The notes below the pieces were generated by a model, which did no database searches, was not told the origin of the DNA, and saw nothing but the letters and a program-made list of their open reading frames with translations. From Salipaludibacillus aurantiacus (lineage in GTDB: Bacteria > Bacillota > Bacilli > Bacillales > Salisediminibacteriaceae), in contig NZ_FOGT01000004.1 of the NCBI RefSeq assembly GCF_900111295.1, positions 186,001 through 250,000 on the forward strand: a stretch of DNA of 64,000 nucleotides, given 5' to 3'. The position numbers were made by a program, and so were the translations under genes. This document shows, in pieces, positions 1 to 7,765 of this stretch. How positions within the stretch are numbered: the stretch's first letter is position 1; each line of letters opens with the position of its first letter.

Positions 1-669
1 ACGAGAGCAGCACTCGTTTTTCAGTTAAACGACGAAAACAATCTTTATACGGATCTTGAACGTCAATCATGGATGGAAAATACGTTAACGTGGATCCGCC
101 GGCAGTCAGATAGCCATTCTCAGGACCTGTTTCTTTCATGGCGGACGAATCAGCTTGTTTTTCTTCCAAGTATTAACGATGCAACGGAAGAAAGTACAGC
201 TCAAAAGCTCATTGATCTTATGAGCAGGCGTGCAGAAGGAACTCCTTTTAAGCTGACTTGCGGGGTAGGCGGGAAAAATAAAGGGATCCAGGGAACCATT
301 CAGTCCTTTAAAGAAGCCGGCCATGCACTTGAATTAACACAGAAACAGCAGCCATTTGTTTATTATAATCAATTGGGTGCCGAATCCCTGTTAATTTATC
401 TGGCCGACGAGAATCAAATTGATTTTATCACACGCCACTTCCCTTTTATGCTAAAAGAGGAGCATAAAAGCCTGCTTCACACATTAGATGTCTTTTTTCA
501 GCATGACCAAAGCATTGAAAAGACAAAAGAGGCTCTTTTTATACATAAAAATACGCTCCAGTACCGCCTGAAAAAAATTGAAAGCCTTACTGGTTATAAT
601 CCAAGAAGTTTCCGTGAAGGCCTGCTGTTTTATTTAGCGCTTAAGATGGTTACCAGAGTAAATATTTAG
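1..669 (+). CDS. CdaR/PucR-type transcriptional regulator, 5'-truncated by window edge
   Basis: The reading frame is open from the first base, so only the C-terminal part (about 222 residues) is present. The last ~55 residues form the PucR/CdaR-type helix-turn-helix: FFQHDQSIEKTKEALFIHKN, then LQYRLKKIESLTGYNPR. In this family the C-terminal HTH follows a sugar-diacid recognition or GGDEF-like middle domain; the visible middle segment fits that. CdaR-type proteins respond to glycerate or sugar diacids and often activate a glycerate kinase gene. Here one lies two genes downstream on the same strand, so control of the phosphorylase/kinase pair is a reasonable inference. A hairpin terminator follows directly. 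Confidence 0.8.
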   Translation, partial: TRAALVFQLNDENNLYTDLERQSWMENTLTWIRRQSDSHSQDLFLSWRTNQLVFLPSINDATEESTAQKLIDLMSRRAEGTPFKLTCGVGGKNKGIQGTIQSFKEAGHALELTQKQQPFVYYNQLGAESLLIYLADENQIDFITRHFPFMLKEEHKSLLHTLDVFFQHDQSIEKTKEALFIHKNTLQYRLKKIESLTGYNPRSFREGLLFYLALKMVTRVNI

Positions 670-674
670 CCGGA

Positions 675-714
675 AGAACAAAAAGAGAAGGGGAAATCCC
701 TCTTTTTTTGTTCT
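675..714 (+). terminator. Rho-independent terminator of the CdaR-type gene
   Basis: An imperfect inverted repeat pairs AGAACAAAAAGAG (675-687) with CTCTTTTTTTGTTCT (700-714); its descending arm contains the T tract. It lies 6 bp after the stop codon and separates the regulator from the phosphorylase transcript. Confidence 0.7.
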
Positions 715-727
715 TTATACCATAGAT

Positions 728-741
728 TGAAAGCGTTTTCT
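728..741. promoter_or_regulatory. cre box (CcpA site) upstream of the phosphorylase
   Basis: TGAAAGCGTTTTCT fits the Bacillus cre consensus TGWAANCGNTNWCA in all but the last base. It is 37 bp before the phosphorylase start. A -10-like TATACT lies at 746-751 with no good -35 at proper spacing, as expected if an activator is needed. CcpA repression in preferred sugar is inferred. Confidence 0.65.
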
Positions 742-777
742 CTTATATACTTGTTTTAACGAAAGAAAGGAAGGGGC

Positions 778-2535
778 ATGCAAGTCATGGAAGCAAAACG
801 ACCAATTCCGGGTGAAATGAAAAAAAGAATGCAGGAAAAGCTTGTTTCAATTTATGGAGAAGAAAAAGGCAGAGAGGTTTACCCGCGTCTTGAAGAACTT
901 CTTCAAAAGTTTGAAGGATCCCCTTTTCAGAAGCAGGGCAAAACATGGGTCGATGAATCGGACGTGATGCTTATTACTTACGGTGATCAGATCCAGGAAG
1001 ACGGCAAGCCTTACTTAAAAAGTTTACATGAATTTTTAAATAGCTATTTATACGGAGTCATTTCTGCGGTGCACATTCTGCCCTTTTATCCCTATTCGTC
1101 AGATGACGGTTTTTCAGTAATAGATTATTTTCAGGTAAATCCTGAATTAGGGGAATGGAACCACGTTGAAGACTTGGCTGAAGACTTTGAAATCATGTTT
1201 GATGCGGTGATTAACCATATTTCACAGAAAAGCGGCTGGTTCCAGAAATATCTTGAAGGCGATGAAACTTACAGGGATTTCTTTATTGAAGCAGATCCTG
1301 AGGCGGACTACACTACGGTGACCCGCCCTCGCGCCCTGCCGCTTCTTACAGAGTTTGATACGGCTCACGGAAAGAAATACATTTGGACGACTTTTAGTGA
1401 AGATCAGATTGACCTGAATTATGAAAATGAAGATGTCCTGTTGACTATTATAGAGCTTCTGTTATTTTATGTGGAAAAAGGCGCCAAGTTCCTCCGGCTC
1501 GATGCGATAGGGTACATGTGGAAACGTCTTGGGACAAGCTGTATCCATTTAGAGGAAGCGCATAAAATTATTCAGTTATGCCGGGATGTCTTCGAGACAG
1601 TGGCGCCGGAAACGATTATGATTACCGAAACAAACGTGCCGCATAAAGACAATATTTCGTATTTTGGGGACGGCCACAATGAAGCGCAGATGGTCTATCA
1701 GTTTCCGCTGCCGCCTTTAACGCTGCACTCTTTTCATACGGGGGACGCCTCCTATCTGACAAATTGGGCGGACTCTCTTGAAAAAATATCAGATGAAACG
1801 ACGTATTTTAATTTTCTTGCCTCCCATGACGGGATCGGTGTGATGCCCGCCAAAGGGATCTTATCGGATGAACAGGTTAACGCCATGGCTGAAAAAGTCC
1901 GCGAACATGGAGGAAATGTTTCCATGAAAGACAATGGAGACGGTACGCAAAGCCCTTATGAGCTGAACATCAACTATTTTGAAGCGTTATCCCATCCTGA
2001 GGACGCCCAGAAACTGAAAGTGAAACGGTTTTTAGCTTCCCAGAGTATTCTGCTGTCCTTAATCGGCATGCCGGGGATTTATGTTCACAGTCTTCTCGGC
2101 TCGGACAATTATCATGAAGGCGTGAAACAGACAGGCCGTTTCCGGACGATTAACAGAGAAAAACTGGACCGTTCCAGCCTTGAAAAAGAGCTGGATACTG
2201 CAGGCACACAGCGGCATGAGGTGTTTAATTCCTATAAACAAATGATTCAGCTCCGCCGGCAGGAAAAAGCTTTCGATCCAAATGGCGAGCAGGACGTCTT
2301 ATTTTTAAATGACCATGTGTTTGCTGTTAAAAGAACAAGCAAAGATTCAAAAGAAGAAATTGCGGCTGTGGTGAATGTCTCCAATGAAACGCAAACCATT
2401 GCATTAAAGCAGGAAGTTTGGAACAACAATTACAGCCAGCTCCAGGACCTTATAAGCAAGCAGGAATGGCCGGGTGCCGAGGACCTGACCATTAGCTTGC
2501 AGCCTTACACGTTTGTGTGGGTGAAAGGGAGTTGA
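778..2535 (+). CDS. GH13_18 sugar phosphorylase, probably glucosylglycerate phosphorylase
   Basis: The 585-aa protein belongs to the sucrose-phosphorylase-like branch of glycoside hydrolase family 13. The expected catalytic residues are visible: nucleophile Asp242 in FLRLDAIGY, acid/base Glu284 in MITETNVPH and transition-state stabiliser Asp351 in LASHDGIG. GH13_18 contains sucrose, sucrose 6-phosphate, glucosylglycerol and glucosylglycerate phosphorylases. The glycerate kinase gene starts 9 bp downstream, which favours glucosylglycerate as substrate (glucosylglycerate + Pi to glucose 1-phosphate + D-glycerate). No signal peptide is present, so it is cytoplasmic. The ATG at 778 is used; an in-frame ATG at 787 is also possible behind the same AAGGAAGGGG. 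The substrate is inferred from context. Confidence 0.82.
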   Translation: MQVMEAKRPIPGEMKKRMQEKLVSIYGEEKGREVYPRLEELLQKFEGSPFQKQGKTWVDESDVMLITYGDQIQEDGKPYLKSLHEFLNSYLYGVISAVHILPFYPYSSDDGFSVIDYFQVNPELGEWNHVEDLAEDFEIMFDAVINHISQKSGWFQKYLEGDETYRDFFIEADPEADYTTVTRPRALPLLTEFDTAHGKKYIWTTFSEDQIDLNYENEDVLLTIIELLLFYVEKGAKFLRLDAIGYMWKRLGTSCIHLEEAHKIIQLCRDVFETVAPETIMITETNVPHKDNISYFGDGHNEAQMVYQFPLPPLTLHSFHTGDASYLTNWADSLEKISDETTYFNFLASHDGIGVMPAKGILSDEQVNAMAEKVREHGGNVSMKDNGDGTQSPYELNINYFEALSHPEDAQKLKVKRFLASQSILLSLIGMPGIYVHSLLGSDNYHEGVKQTGRFRTINREKLDRSSLEKELDTAGTQRHEVFNSYKQMIQLRRQEKAFDPNGEQDVLFLNDHVFAVKRTSKDSKEEIAAVVNVSNETQTIALKQEVWNNNYSQLQDLISKQEWPGAEDLTISLQPYTFVWVKGS

Positions 2536-2544
2536 TGGCTTAAC

Positions 2545-3693
2545 ATGAATATTTTTATAGCACCGGATTCATTTAAAGGCTCAATGACAAGTATAGAAGC
2601 CGCCTTAGCCATAAAAAAAGGAATTGAAGAAAGCCCTGTCTCCGCCGATATACAGCTCTCGCCGATGGCTGACGGCGGGGAAGGGACCGTTGACGCCTTA
2701 GTCACTGCCTTAAATTGTGAAAAAGTTTTCCATACCGTTTCAGATCCTTTAGGCCGTCCGGTTACCAGCTTTTATGCCTGGAATGAAGAAGAAAAGACAG
2801 CGATTATTGAAACAGCTGCCGCCTCCGGTATCACGCTTCTGAAAGAAGATGAGCGGAACCCTTATGCCTGTTCCACACACGGGACCGGGGGATTAATGAA
2901 AGCTGCTCTTGATAGAGGAGCAGAAAAAATTATTATCGGGATCGGTGGAAGTGCCACAGTTGATGGCGGAGCTGGCTTTTTACAGGCTCTGGGTGTTCAA
3001 TTTTATGATAAAGAAGGCCGTGTTATAAAAAGGGTCACAGGAGACCTGCAAGAAATTTACTCTTTGGATATGTCACACCTTGACTCAAGGTTAAAAGCAG
3101 TTTCAGTGACAGTAGCTTCAGATGTAAGCAACCCGTTGTTAGGCAAAGATGGTGCTGTAACGGTGTTTGGCCCTCAAAAAGGAGTAAAAGAAGAAGAAAT
3201 TCCTTACTTTGAAGCGGGAATGGCAAAGTTTGCACAACTTACCGGTGAAACCACCGGAAAAGATTTCAAGTCTTCTCCTGGTGCCGGGGCCTCCGGAGGC
3301 TTCGGATTCGCACTATTATCTTATTTAGACGCCCCGATACAAAACGGGTTTGACCTTATTGCCGATCTGACAGCCATGGAAGAAAAAATAGCTGCAGCTG
3401 ACCTTGTTATCAGCGGAGAAGGTAAACTCGATAAACAGACTTTTTTCGGCAAAGGCCCTATGGGCATTGCAAAGATCGCAGAAAAATATAATAAACCGGT
3501 CATTCTGTTTGCCGGCTCTGTAACGGGTGAATTTTTACAAATTGATAAATTGAACGACACACTTATTCCTGTATCAATAAATAATGAAAATATATCTCTT
3601 CAGGAAGCGATAGTTAACGGACGGGCACTGCTCCAGAATGCGGCCCGCCAGACATTTAAAACAATCTATCTTGGAAAAAGTCTCCCTCTCTGA
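2545..3693 (+). CDS. Glycerate kinase (GlxK/GarK family)
   Basis: The 382-aa protein begins MNIFIAPDSFKGSMTS, the usual N-terminus of the family. It contains GIGGSATVDGGAGFL (~131-145), GAGASGGFGFALL (~248-260) and DLVISGEGKLDKQT (~289-302), all characteristic of glycerate kinases. It phosphorylates D-glycerate, most likely to 2-phosphoglycerate as in GarK, which enters lower glycolysis. It follows the phosphorylase by 9 bp and is clearly co-transcribed. Together the two enzymes would turn one glucosylglycerate into glucose 1-phosphate and phosphoglycerate. Its own Shine-Dalgarno is weak (GGGAG about 14 bp upstream), suggesting translational coupling. Confidence 0.9.
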   Translation: MNIFIAPDSFKGSMTSIEAALAIKKGIEESPVSADIQLSPMADGGEGTVDALVTALNCEKVFHTVSDPLGRPVTSFYAWNEEEKTAIIETAAASGITLLKEDERNPYACSTHGTGGLMKAALDRGAEKIIIGIGGSATVDGGAGFLQALGVQFYDKEGRVIKRVTGDLQEIYSLDMSHLDSRLKAVSVTVASDVSNPLLGKDGAVTVFGPQKGVKEEEIPYFEAGMAKFAQLTGETTGKDFKSSPGAGASGGFGFALLSYLDAPIQNGFDLIADLTAMEEKIAAADLVISGEGKLDKQTFFGKGPMGIAKIAEKYNKPVILFAGSVTGEFLQIDKLNDTLIPVSINNENISLQEAIVNGRALLQNAARQTFKTIYLGKSLPL

Positions 3694-3707
3694 CTGTTCA
3701 GAGAGGG
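3684..3707 (+). terminator. Hairpin overlapping the glycerate kinase stop codon
   Basis: CCCTCTCTG (3684-3692) pairs perfectly with CAGAGAGGG (3699-3707). No T run follows, so it is more likely an mRNA 3'-end stabiliser or partial attenuator than a strong terminator. A new promoter starts just downstream. Confidence 0.45.
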
Positions 3708-3724
3708 GTCCCATAAAATAACAC

Positions 3725-3753
3725 TGGAAAGAAAGCGTTTTCTCATGTATAAT
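3725..3753 (+). promoter_or_regulatory. Promoter of the glycosyltransferase gene with cre box in the spacer
   Basis: TGGAAA (-35, weak) is 17 bp from a perfect TATAAT (-10, 3748-3753). The spacer holds AGAAAGCGTTTTCT (3730-3743), a cre-like sequence nearly identical to the one at 728-741. The LacI-type operator starts at the last base of the -10. This arrangement predicts dual repression by CcpA and by the LacI-type regulator encoded downstream. Confidence 0.65.
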
Positions 3754-3768
3754 TGCCATCGATGGCAA
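3753..3768. promoter_or_regulatory. LacI-family operator copy 1, TTGCCATCGATGGCAA
   Basis: A perfect 16-bp palindrome with the central CG typical of LacI/GalR operators, abutting the -10 box of the glycosyltransferase promoter. The identical 16-mer recurs at 5193-5208 and 6264-6279, always in a promoter or leader region of this cluster. Confidence 0.85.
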
Positions 3769-3789
3769 AAGTAAAAAGAGGTGATCTGA

Positions 3790-5151
3790 GTGAACATTGC
3801 GCTGGCCCATTTCAGAGTAGGCGAAACTGACGGCGTCTCGCTCGAAATGGAGAAATGGAAGATTGTTCTTGAAAAGTTGGGGCATAGGGTGTACTTTATT
3901 GCAGGAAGTAAAGGAGAATCAGATGCATATGTGATTGATGAGCTTCATTACCTCCATCCGGAAAATAACCGGTTTGTCGAGAACTGTTACGGGAAACTCA
4001 CTGATTACTCTACAGAAAAAGAAGTAAAAGAAGATATCCTTAACTTTGCTGAACGTATTGAAAACAAGCTGATTAAAGCCATACATGACCTGGAACTTGA
4101 TATGATTATTCCTAATAATATCTGGTCATTGGGATGGGGGCTGCCGGCAGGGATCGCCTTTACCAAAGCTCTGCAGCGGACGGGTATTAAGGCTGTTGCC
4201 CACCACCATGATTTTCACTGGGAAAGAGACAAGTATGAGAATCCTGTCTGTTCATTTGTCCCTGAATGGCTTAACACTTATTTTCCGCCTGATCTGCCTG
4301 AAATTACTCATGCAGTTATTAACAGAATTGCACAGGATGAGTTGATGAAGCGCCGCGGGATTACTTCTAAAGTCGTACCGAATGTTTTTGACTTTTCGGA
4401 AGAACCCTGGTCCAAAGATGACTACAACGCTGATTTTAAAAAGAAAGCAGGGTTGAAAGAACAGGATGTACTCGTGCTGCAGGCGACGAGAATAGCAGAA
4501 AGAAAGGCGATTGAATTAGGCATTGATGTCGTCGCTGAAATGCAAAGCGAAGAAAACTTGAAAAAGCTGTCCACAGACGGACTCTATGATGGCCGTTCCT
4601 TTACGGAAGACAGTGAGATTGTTTATGTTCTTGCCGGACTTGAGGAAGCAAGCGAAGAGTATATTACTAAACTTAAAGAAAAAGCCGAAAGAAAAAATGT
4701 TAAACTGAAATTTATCAATCATTTGATCGAATCACAGAGGACTAAGAGTAACGGGACAAAAATGTATTCGTTATGGGATGCCTATGTCCATGCAGATGTT
4801 ATTACGTATCCATCGATCCTTGAAGGGTGGGGCAACCAGCTTCTTGAAGGAATTTATGCCAAGAAACCGATGGTCATTTATGAATATCCGGTTTATGTCA
4901 CAGATTTAAAGCAGGCAGAGTTCCAGTTTGCAACCTTAGGAAATACACACGAATGGAATGAGGACAAACTTGTTAATGTAGAAGACCATAAAGTGGAATC
5001 AGCGGCAAAAGAGCTTGTCAAAACCTTAACAGATCCTGATTATCGTGAAAGAGTAGTGACTCATAACTTTGAAACAGGGAAAAAACTCTATTCTTACGAA
5101 GCTTTAAAAGAGGCAGTCGAAAGAGTGCTCAGTCTCTCAGTGAAAGGTTGA
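3790..5151 (+). CDS. GT4-type retaining glycosyltransferase of the glucosylglycerate regulon
   Basis: The 453-aa protein has a GT-B fold pattern: an N-terminal acceptor half starting MNIALAHFRVGETDGVSLEM, and a donor half with the GT4 E-x7-E signature in ILEGWGNQLLEG. The GTG start sits behind a near-ideal GAGGTGATC. It has no signal peptide or membrane segment, so it is cytoplasmic. The gene has its own promoter, cre box and LacI operator and precedes the LacI gene. Its substrate cannot be read from sequence. Mannosylglucosylglycerate synthases are GT4 enzymes that act on glucosylglycerate, so an enzyme making or extending a glycerate glycoside is a plausible guess; a trehalose- or sucrose-type synthase role is an alternative. 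Confidence 0.75.
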   Translation: MNIALAHFRVGETDGVSLEMEKWKIVLEKLGHRVYFIAGSKGESDAYVIDELHYLHPENNRFVENCYGKLTDYSTEKEVKEDILNFAERIENKLIKAIHDLELDMIIPNNIWSLGWGLPAGIAFTKALQRTGIKAVAHHHDFHWERDKYENPVCSFVPEWLNTYFPPDLPEITHAVINRIAQDELMKRRGITSKVVPNVFDFSEEPWSKDDYNADFKKKAGLKEQDVLVLQATRIAERKAIELGIDVVAEMQSEENLKKLSTDGLYDGRSFTEDSEIVYVLAGLEEASEEYITKLKEKAERKNVKLKFINHLIESQRTKSNGTKMYSLWDAYVHADVITYPSILEGWGNQLLEGIYAKKPMVIYEYPVYVTDLKQAEFQFATLGNTHEWNEDKLVNVEDHKVESAAKELVKTLTDPDYRERVVTHNFETGKKLYSYEALKEAVERVLSLSVKG

Positions 5152-5176
5152 CAAAACATTATGAAAGCGGTATCAT
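5148..5176 (+). promoter_or_regulatory. SigA promoter of the LacI-type regulator gene
   Basis: TTGACA (5148-5153, overlapping the stop of the preceding gene) is 17 bp from TATCAT (5171-5176). The transcription start would fall near 5183, so the operator at 5193-5208 lies just downstream of it. This predicts autorepression. Confidence 0.8.
5162..5175. promoter_or_regulatory. cre box overlapping the -10 of the LacI-type gene
   Basis: TGAAAGCGGTATCA matches the cre consensus TGWAANCGNTNWCA at every position. It covers the spacer and most of the -10, an arrangement typical of direct CcpA repression. Confidence 0.75.
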
Positions 5177-5192
5177 TTAGTCAACAATAGTT

Positions 5193-5208
5193 TTGCCATC
5201 GATGGCAA
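5193..5208. promoter_or_regulatory. LacI-family operator copy 2
   Basis: The same TTGCCATCGATGGCAA palindrome, here inside a perfect 20-bp palindrome (5191-5210). It lies in the leader of the regulator gene, about 10 bp after the predicted transcription start. Confidence 0.85.
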
Positions 5209-5225
5209 AAAGTGAGTTGATAAAA

Positions 5226-6227
5226 ATGAAACGTATTACTATAAAAGATGTAGCAAGAGAAGCAAACACTTCCCAGCGTACCGTTTCCAGGGTGCTTAAT
5301 AAAGATCCGAAAGTAAAAAAAGAAACACGGGAAAAAGTCCAACGGATCATTGAAGAACTGGGATTTGAAGTTCATATGCCGGCCCGGCTTCTGAAAGAAA
5401 AAAAGACAAAGCAGATTGTCGTTTTTATAGACCGTCATGAAGGCCTGTACTGGGGTTCGTTTCATAATGAAATCCTGCAGGAGCTTCACAAAGCGGCAAG
5501 GAAGGAAGGGTACCGCATGGTTATTTCATCATCTTCAGGAGACAGTTTTGAAGAAGATGAAAACGACGGATTTTATTTAGTGAAAAACGGTCTTTGCGAC
5601 GGGGCGATTATGTTTGACAGCAAACCGGGTGACAAAAGAATTGAATACCTTTCACGAAGAGAAGTTCCTTTTGTGCTGATTGGTAAAGACAGAGAACGTT
5701 ATGATACGCCGTTTGTAGACTTGGACAATGAATATGCCGGTTATCTTGGAGCCCGGTACCTTCATTCTAAAGGACATGAGAAAATGACATTCTTTCTGGG
5801 AAATGAAGGCTTTGTTGTTAATAAAGAAAGAGCAGCCGGCTTTAACCGTTATTGTGAAGAGCACAAGCTTGAGGGCACATGTCATTATGACGTAGCCAGT
5901 ATGGGAAAAGCATACGAGGAAACACTAAGGCTGTTAGAAGATTCGCCGAAACAATGCATTTTTATGTCAGGTGATGAGCGCGCTCTCGGGGTTTACAGAG
6001 CAGTCAGGGAAAAGGGCCTGCGTATTCCGGAAGATGTGGCTGTACTAGGAATTGACAATATAAAAATGGGTGAGTTTCTGTGGCCTGCCATTACAACTAT
6101 TGATCAGCCTAAAGAAGATATGGGGTCTGAATCTTTTAAAATATTATTGGAGCAGTTAAACGGCCGGTCATCAAATATGAAACGGATTATGATTTCACCA
6201 AGAATTATTGAAAGAGAATCGGTGTGA
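5226..6227 (+). CDS. LacI-family transcriptional repressor of the cluster
   Basis: The 333-aa protein starts MKRITIKDVAREANTSQRTV, a canonical LacI HTH plus hinge (residues 1-60), followed by a periplasmic-binding-protein-like effector domain ending with GIDNIKMGEFLWPAITTIDQ. The ATG at 5226 is chosen because it gives the standard LacI N-terminus. Upstream in-frame TTG and ATG codons lie inside the operator and lack a ribosome binding site. The three identical palindromes in this cluster are its obvious binding sites, one on its own leader. The inducer is presumably glucosylglycerate or a related glycoside; this is inferred from gene content only. Confidence 0.9.
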   Translation: MKRITIKDVAREANTSQRTVSRVLNKDPKVKKETREKVQRIIEELGFEVHMPARLLKEKKTKQIVVFIDRHEGLYWGSFHNEILQELHKAARKEGYRMVISSSSGDSFEEDENDGFYLVKNGLCDGAIMFDSKPGDKRIEYLSRREVPFVLIGKDRERYDTPFVDLDNEYAGYLGARYLHSKGHEKMTFFLGNEGFVVNKERAAGFNRYCEEHKLEGTCHYDVASMGKAYEETLRLLEDSPKQCIFMSGDERALGVYRAVREKGLRIPEDVAVLGIDNIKMGEFLWPAITTIDQPKEDMGSESFKILLEQLNGRSSNMKRIMISPRIIERESV

Positions 6228-6263
6228 AGGACTATGCGTCTCACCGATTTTAAATGGTGTATT

Positions 6264-6279
6264 TTGCCATCGATGGCAA
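6264..6279. promoter_or_regulatory. LacI-family operator copy 3, before the transporter operon
   Basis: A third exact copy of TTGCCATCGATGGCAA, 35 bp before the binding-protein start codon. A TATAAA lies at 6283-6288, but no convincing complete promoter could be assigned. Confidence 0.82.
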
Positions 6280-6313
6280 TTATATAAATAAATTACCTTA
6301 AGGAGTGAATCAA

Positions 6314-7681
6314 GTGAAAAAGTTCAAATGGTTAACTTCAGTCGGTCTGGCGGGAACATTGTTTTTGGCAGGGTGCGGCGGAACGAATGACGGGAATGAC
6401 ACGGCGGATGCAGATAATGGTAATAATGACGGAAACAATAATACGGCCTCAGAAGAATTAGAGGAAGATGTTTCAATTCGTATGCAAATTGTTTGGGCGA
6501 CAGATTCAGGTCGCGGGGAAGCCATTCAACGAATCATTGAAGATTTTGAAGAGCAGAATGAGAACATTTCAGTAGAACTGGTTGGCGGTGCACAGGATAA
6601 TCAGCGTATCCTCACGCAGATTCTAAGCGGTGAGGCACCGGAAGTTATGCAATTGGCGTACCGTCAAGTTCGAAGCTTAGGAGCAGAGGGCGCCTTTGTG
6701 GACATGGCCGCTGATTTTGAAGATGAAAGGGATAACTATTATGAAGAGTTATGGAATCTTGGTTCAGTAGGAGACAGCCTCTATGGTTTTCCATGGCTCG
6801 GGCATACGATTCAGTTAGTATATAACAATGACATGTTTGAAGAAGCAGGGATTGAAGAACCACCGGCAACGTGGGATGAACTTTACGAAACAGCGAAGGA
6901 ACTGACTAAAGATACGACGGGTGACGGTGAAATTGATCAGTACGGTCTTGGCCTTGTCGGACAGCAGTCTCATGATATTACGTGGATGGTTAATATGTTT
7001 GTCCATCAGGCAGGTGCAGAATTAGTCACAGAAGATGATAACGGTGATTATAAAGTAGCTTTGAATACGCCAGAAGGTAAAGAAGCGCTTGAGTTTTACA
7101 AAAAGCTGGTCGATGAAGTGGCACCGCCCGATACAGTGAACAAAGACGGCGGGGAAGTAATGGCAGATTTCCGTAACGAACTGGTGGCTATGGAATTCCA
7201 AGGCCCATGGGGTGTGACAGACATTTGGCAAAACGGTAACCCGTTTGAAGTAAAAACAGCTGCTACGCCTGAAGGACCGGCAGGGGCCGCTTCAGAACTT
7301 GGACCTTATATGCTGTCTGTTCCTACAGAGCTGGAGCCTGAAAAAGAAGCAGCAGCAAAACAGCTTATTGAATATTTAGGCTCTAAAGAAGCTCAGGAAA
7401 TGATCATGCTTGGTGAACAAGGAGAGGATGGCGAGTATTATCCATTCCGGGTTCCAATGAGAAAAGACCTGGCTGACATGGAATACTTCCAGGAAAATCC
7501 GGAGTTCCTTGTGTTTATCGAAGGTCTCGAGAATCCAAGTATTTCAACTCCTGTCGAATCATGGCTGCAAGTGGAAGAAGAAATCTATCAAAGCTTATTG
7601 AACCAGCTTGTTACAGGAAATAAAACAGCGGATGAAGTTCTTGAATCTTTAGAAGAAGAAGGAAATCGTATTTTAGAATAG
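6314..7681 (+). CDS. ABC sugar transporter, solute-binding lipoprotein
   Basis: The 455-aa protein has a lipoprotein signal peptide, MKKFKWLTSVGLAGTLFLAGC, with the lipobox Cys at 21. A Gly/Asp/Asn-rich acidic linker follows (~24-48), then a family 1 solute-binding domain (WNLGSVGDSLYGFPW). The start is GTG 6314 because AAGGAG (6300-6305) is 8 bp upstream; an earlier GTG at 6305 overlaps that site. It would be anchored outside the membrane and deliver a sugar or glycoside to the two permeases that follow. The LacI operator upstream places it in the same regulon. Glucosylglycerate is the inferred ligand. Confidence 0.9.
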   Translation: MKKFKWLTSVGLAGTLFLAGCGGTNDGNDTADADNGNNDGNNNTASEELEEDVSIRMQIVWATDSGRGEAIQRIIEDFEEQNENISVELVGGAQDNQRILTQILSGEAPEVMQLAYRQVRSLGAEGAFVDMAADFEDERDNYYEELWNLGSVGDSLYGFPWLGHTIQLVYNNDMFEEAGIEEPPATWDELYETAKELTKDTTGDGEIDQYGLGLVGQQSHDITWMVNMFVHQAGAELVTEDDNGDYKVALNTPEGKEALEFYKKLVDEVAPPDTVNKDGGEVMADFRNELVAMEFQGPWGVTDIWQNGNPFEVKTAATPEGPAGAASELGPYMLSVPTELEPEKEAAAKQLIEYLGSKEAQEMIMLGEQGEDGEYYPFRVPMRKDLADMEYFQENPEFLVFIEGLENPSISTPVESWLQVEEEIYQSLLNQLVTGNKTADEVLESLEEEGNRILE

Positions 7682-7693
7682 ATTGTGTTATGG

Positions 7694-7721
7694 ATCGCCT
7701 GTCCTTAAGGGGATAGGCGAT
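7694..7721 (+). terminator. Intercistronic hairpin between binding protein and permease genes
   Basis: ATCGCCTGTCC (7694-7704) pairs with GGATAGGCGAT (7711-7721) with one G-U pair and a 6-nt loop. There is no T run. Hairpins at this position in binding-protein operons commonly protect the upstream mRNA, raising binding protein over permease. Confidence 0.6.
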
Positions 7722-7765
7722 TTATCTAAGAAGGTGTCCGCGCTTCATAAGAAGGAGGTCTTACC

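Noticed and set aside
5193-5225. TTG start inside the operator for the LacI gene
   Set aside because: It would translate the palindrome itself, has no ribosome binding site, and the LacI family starts at MKRITIKDVA.
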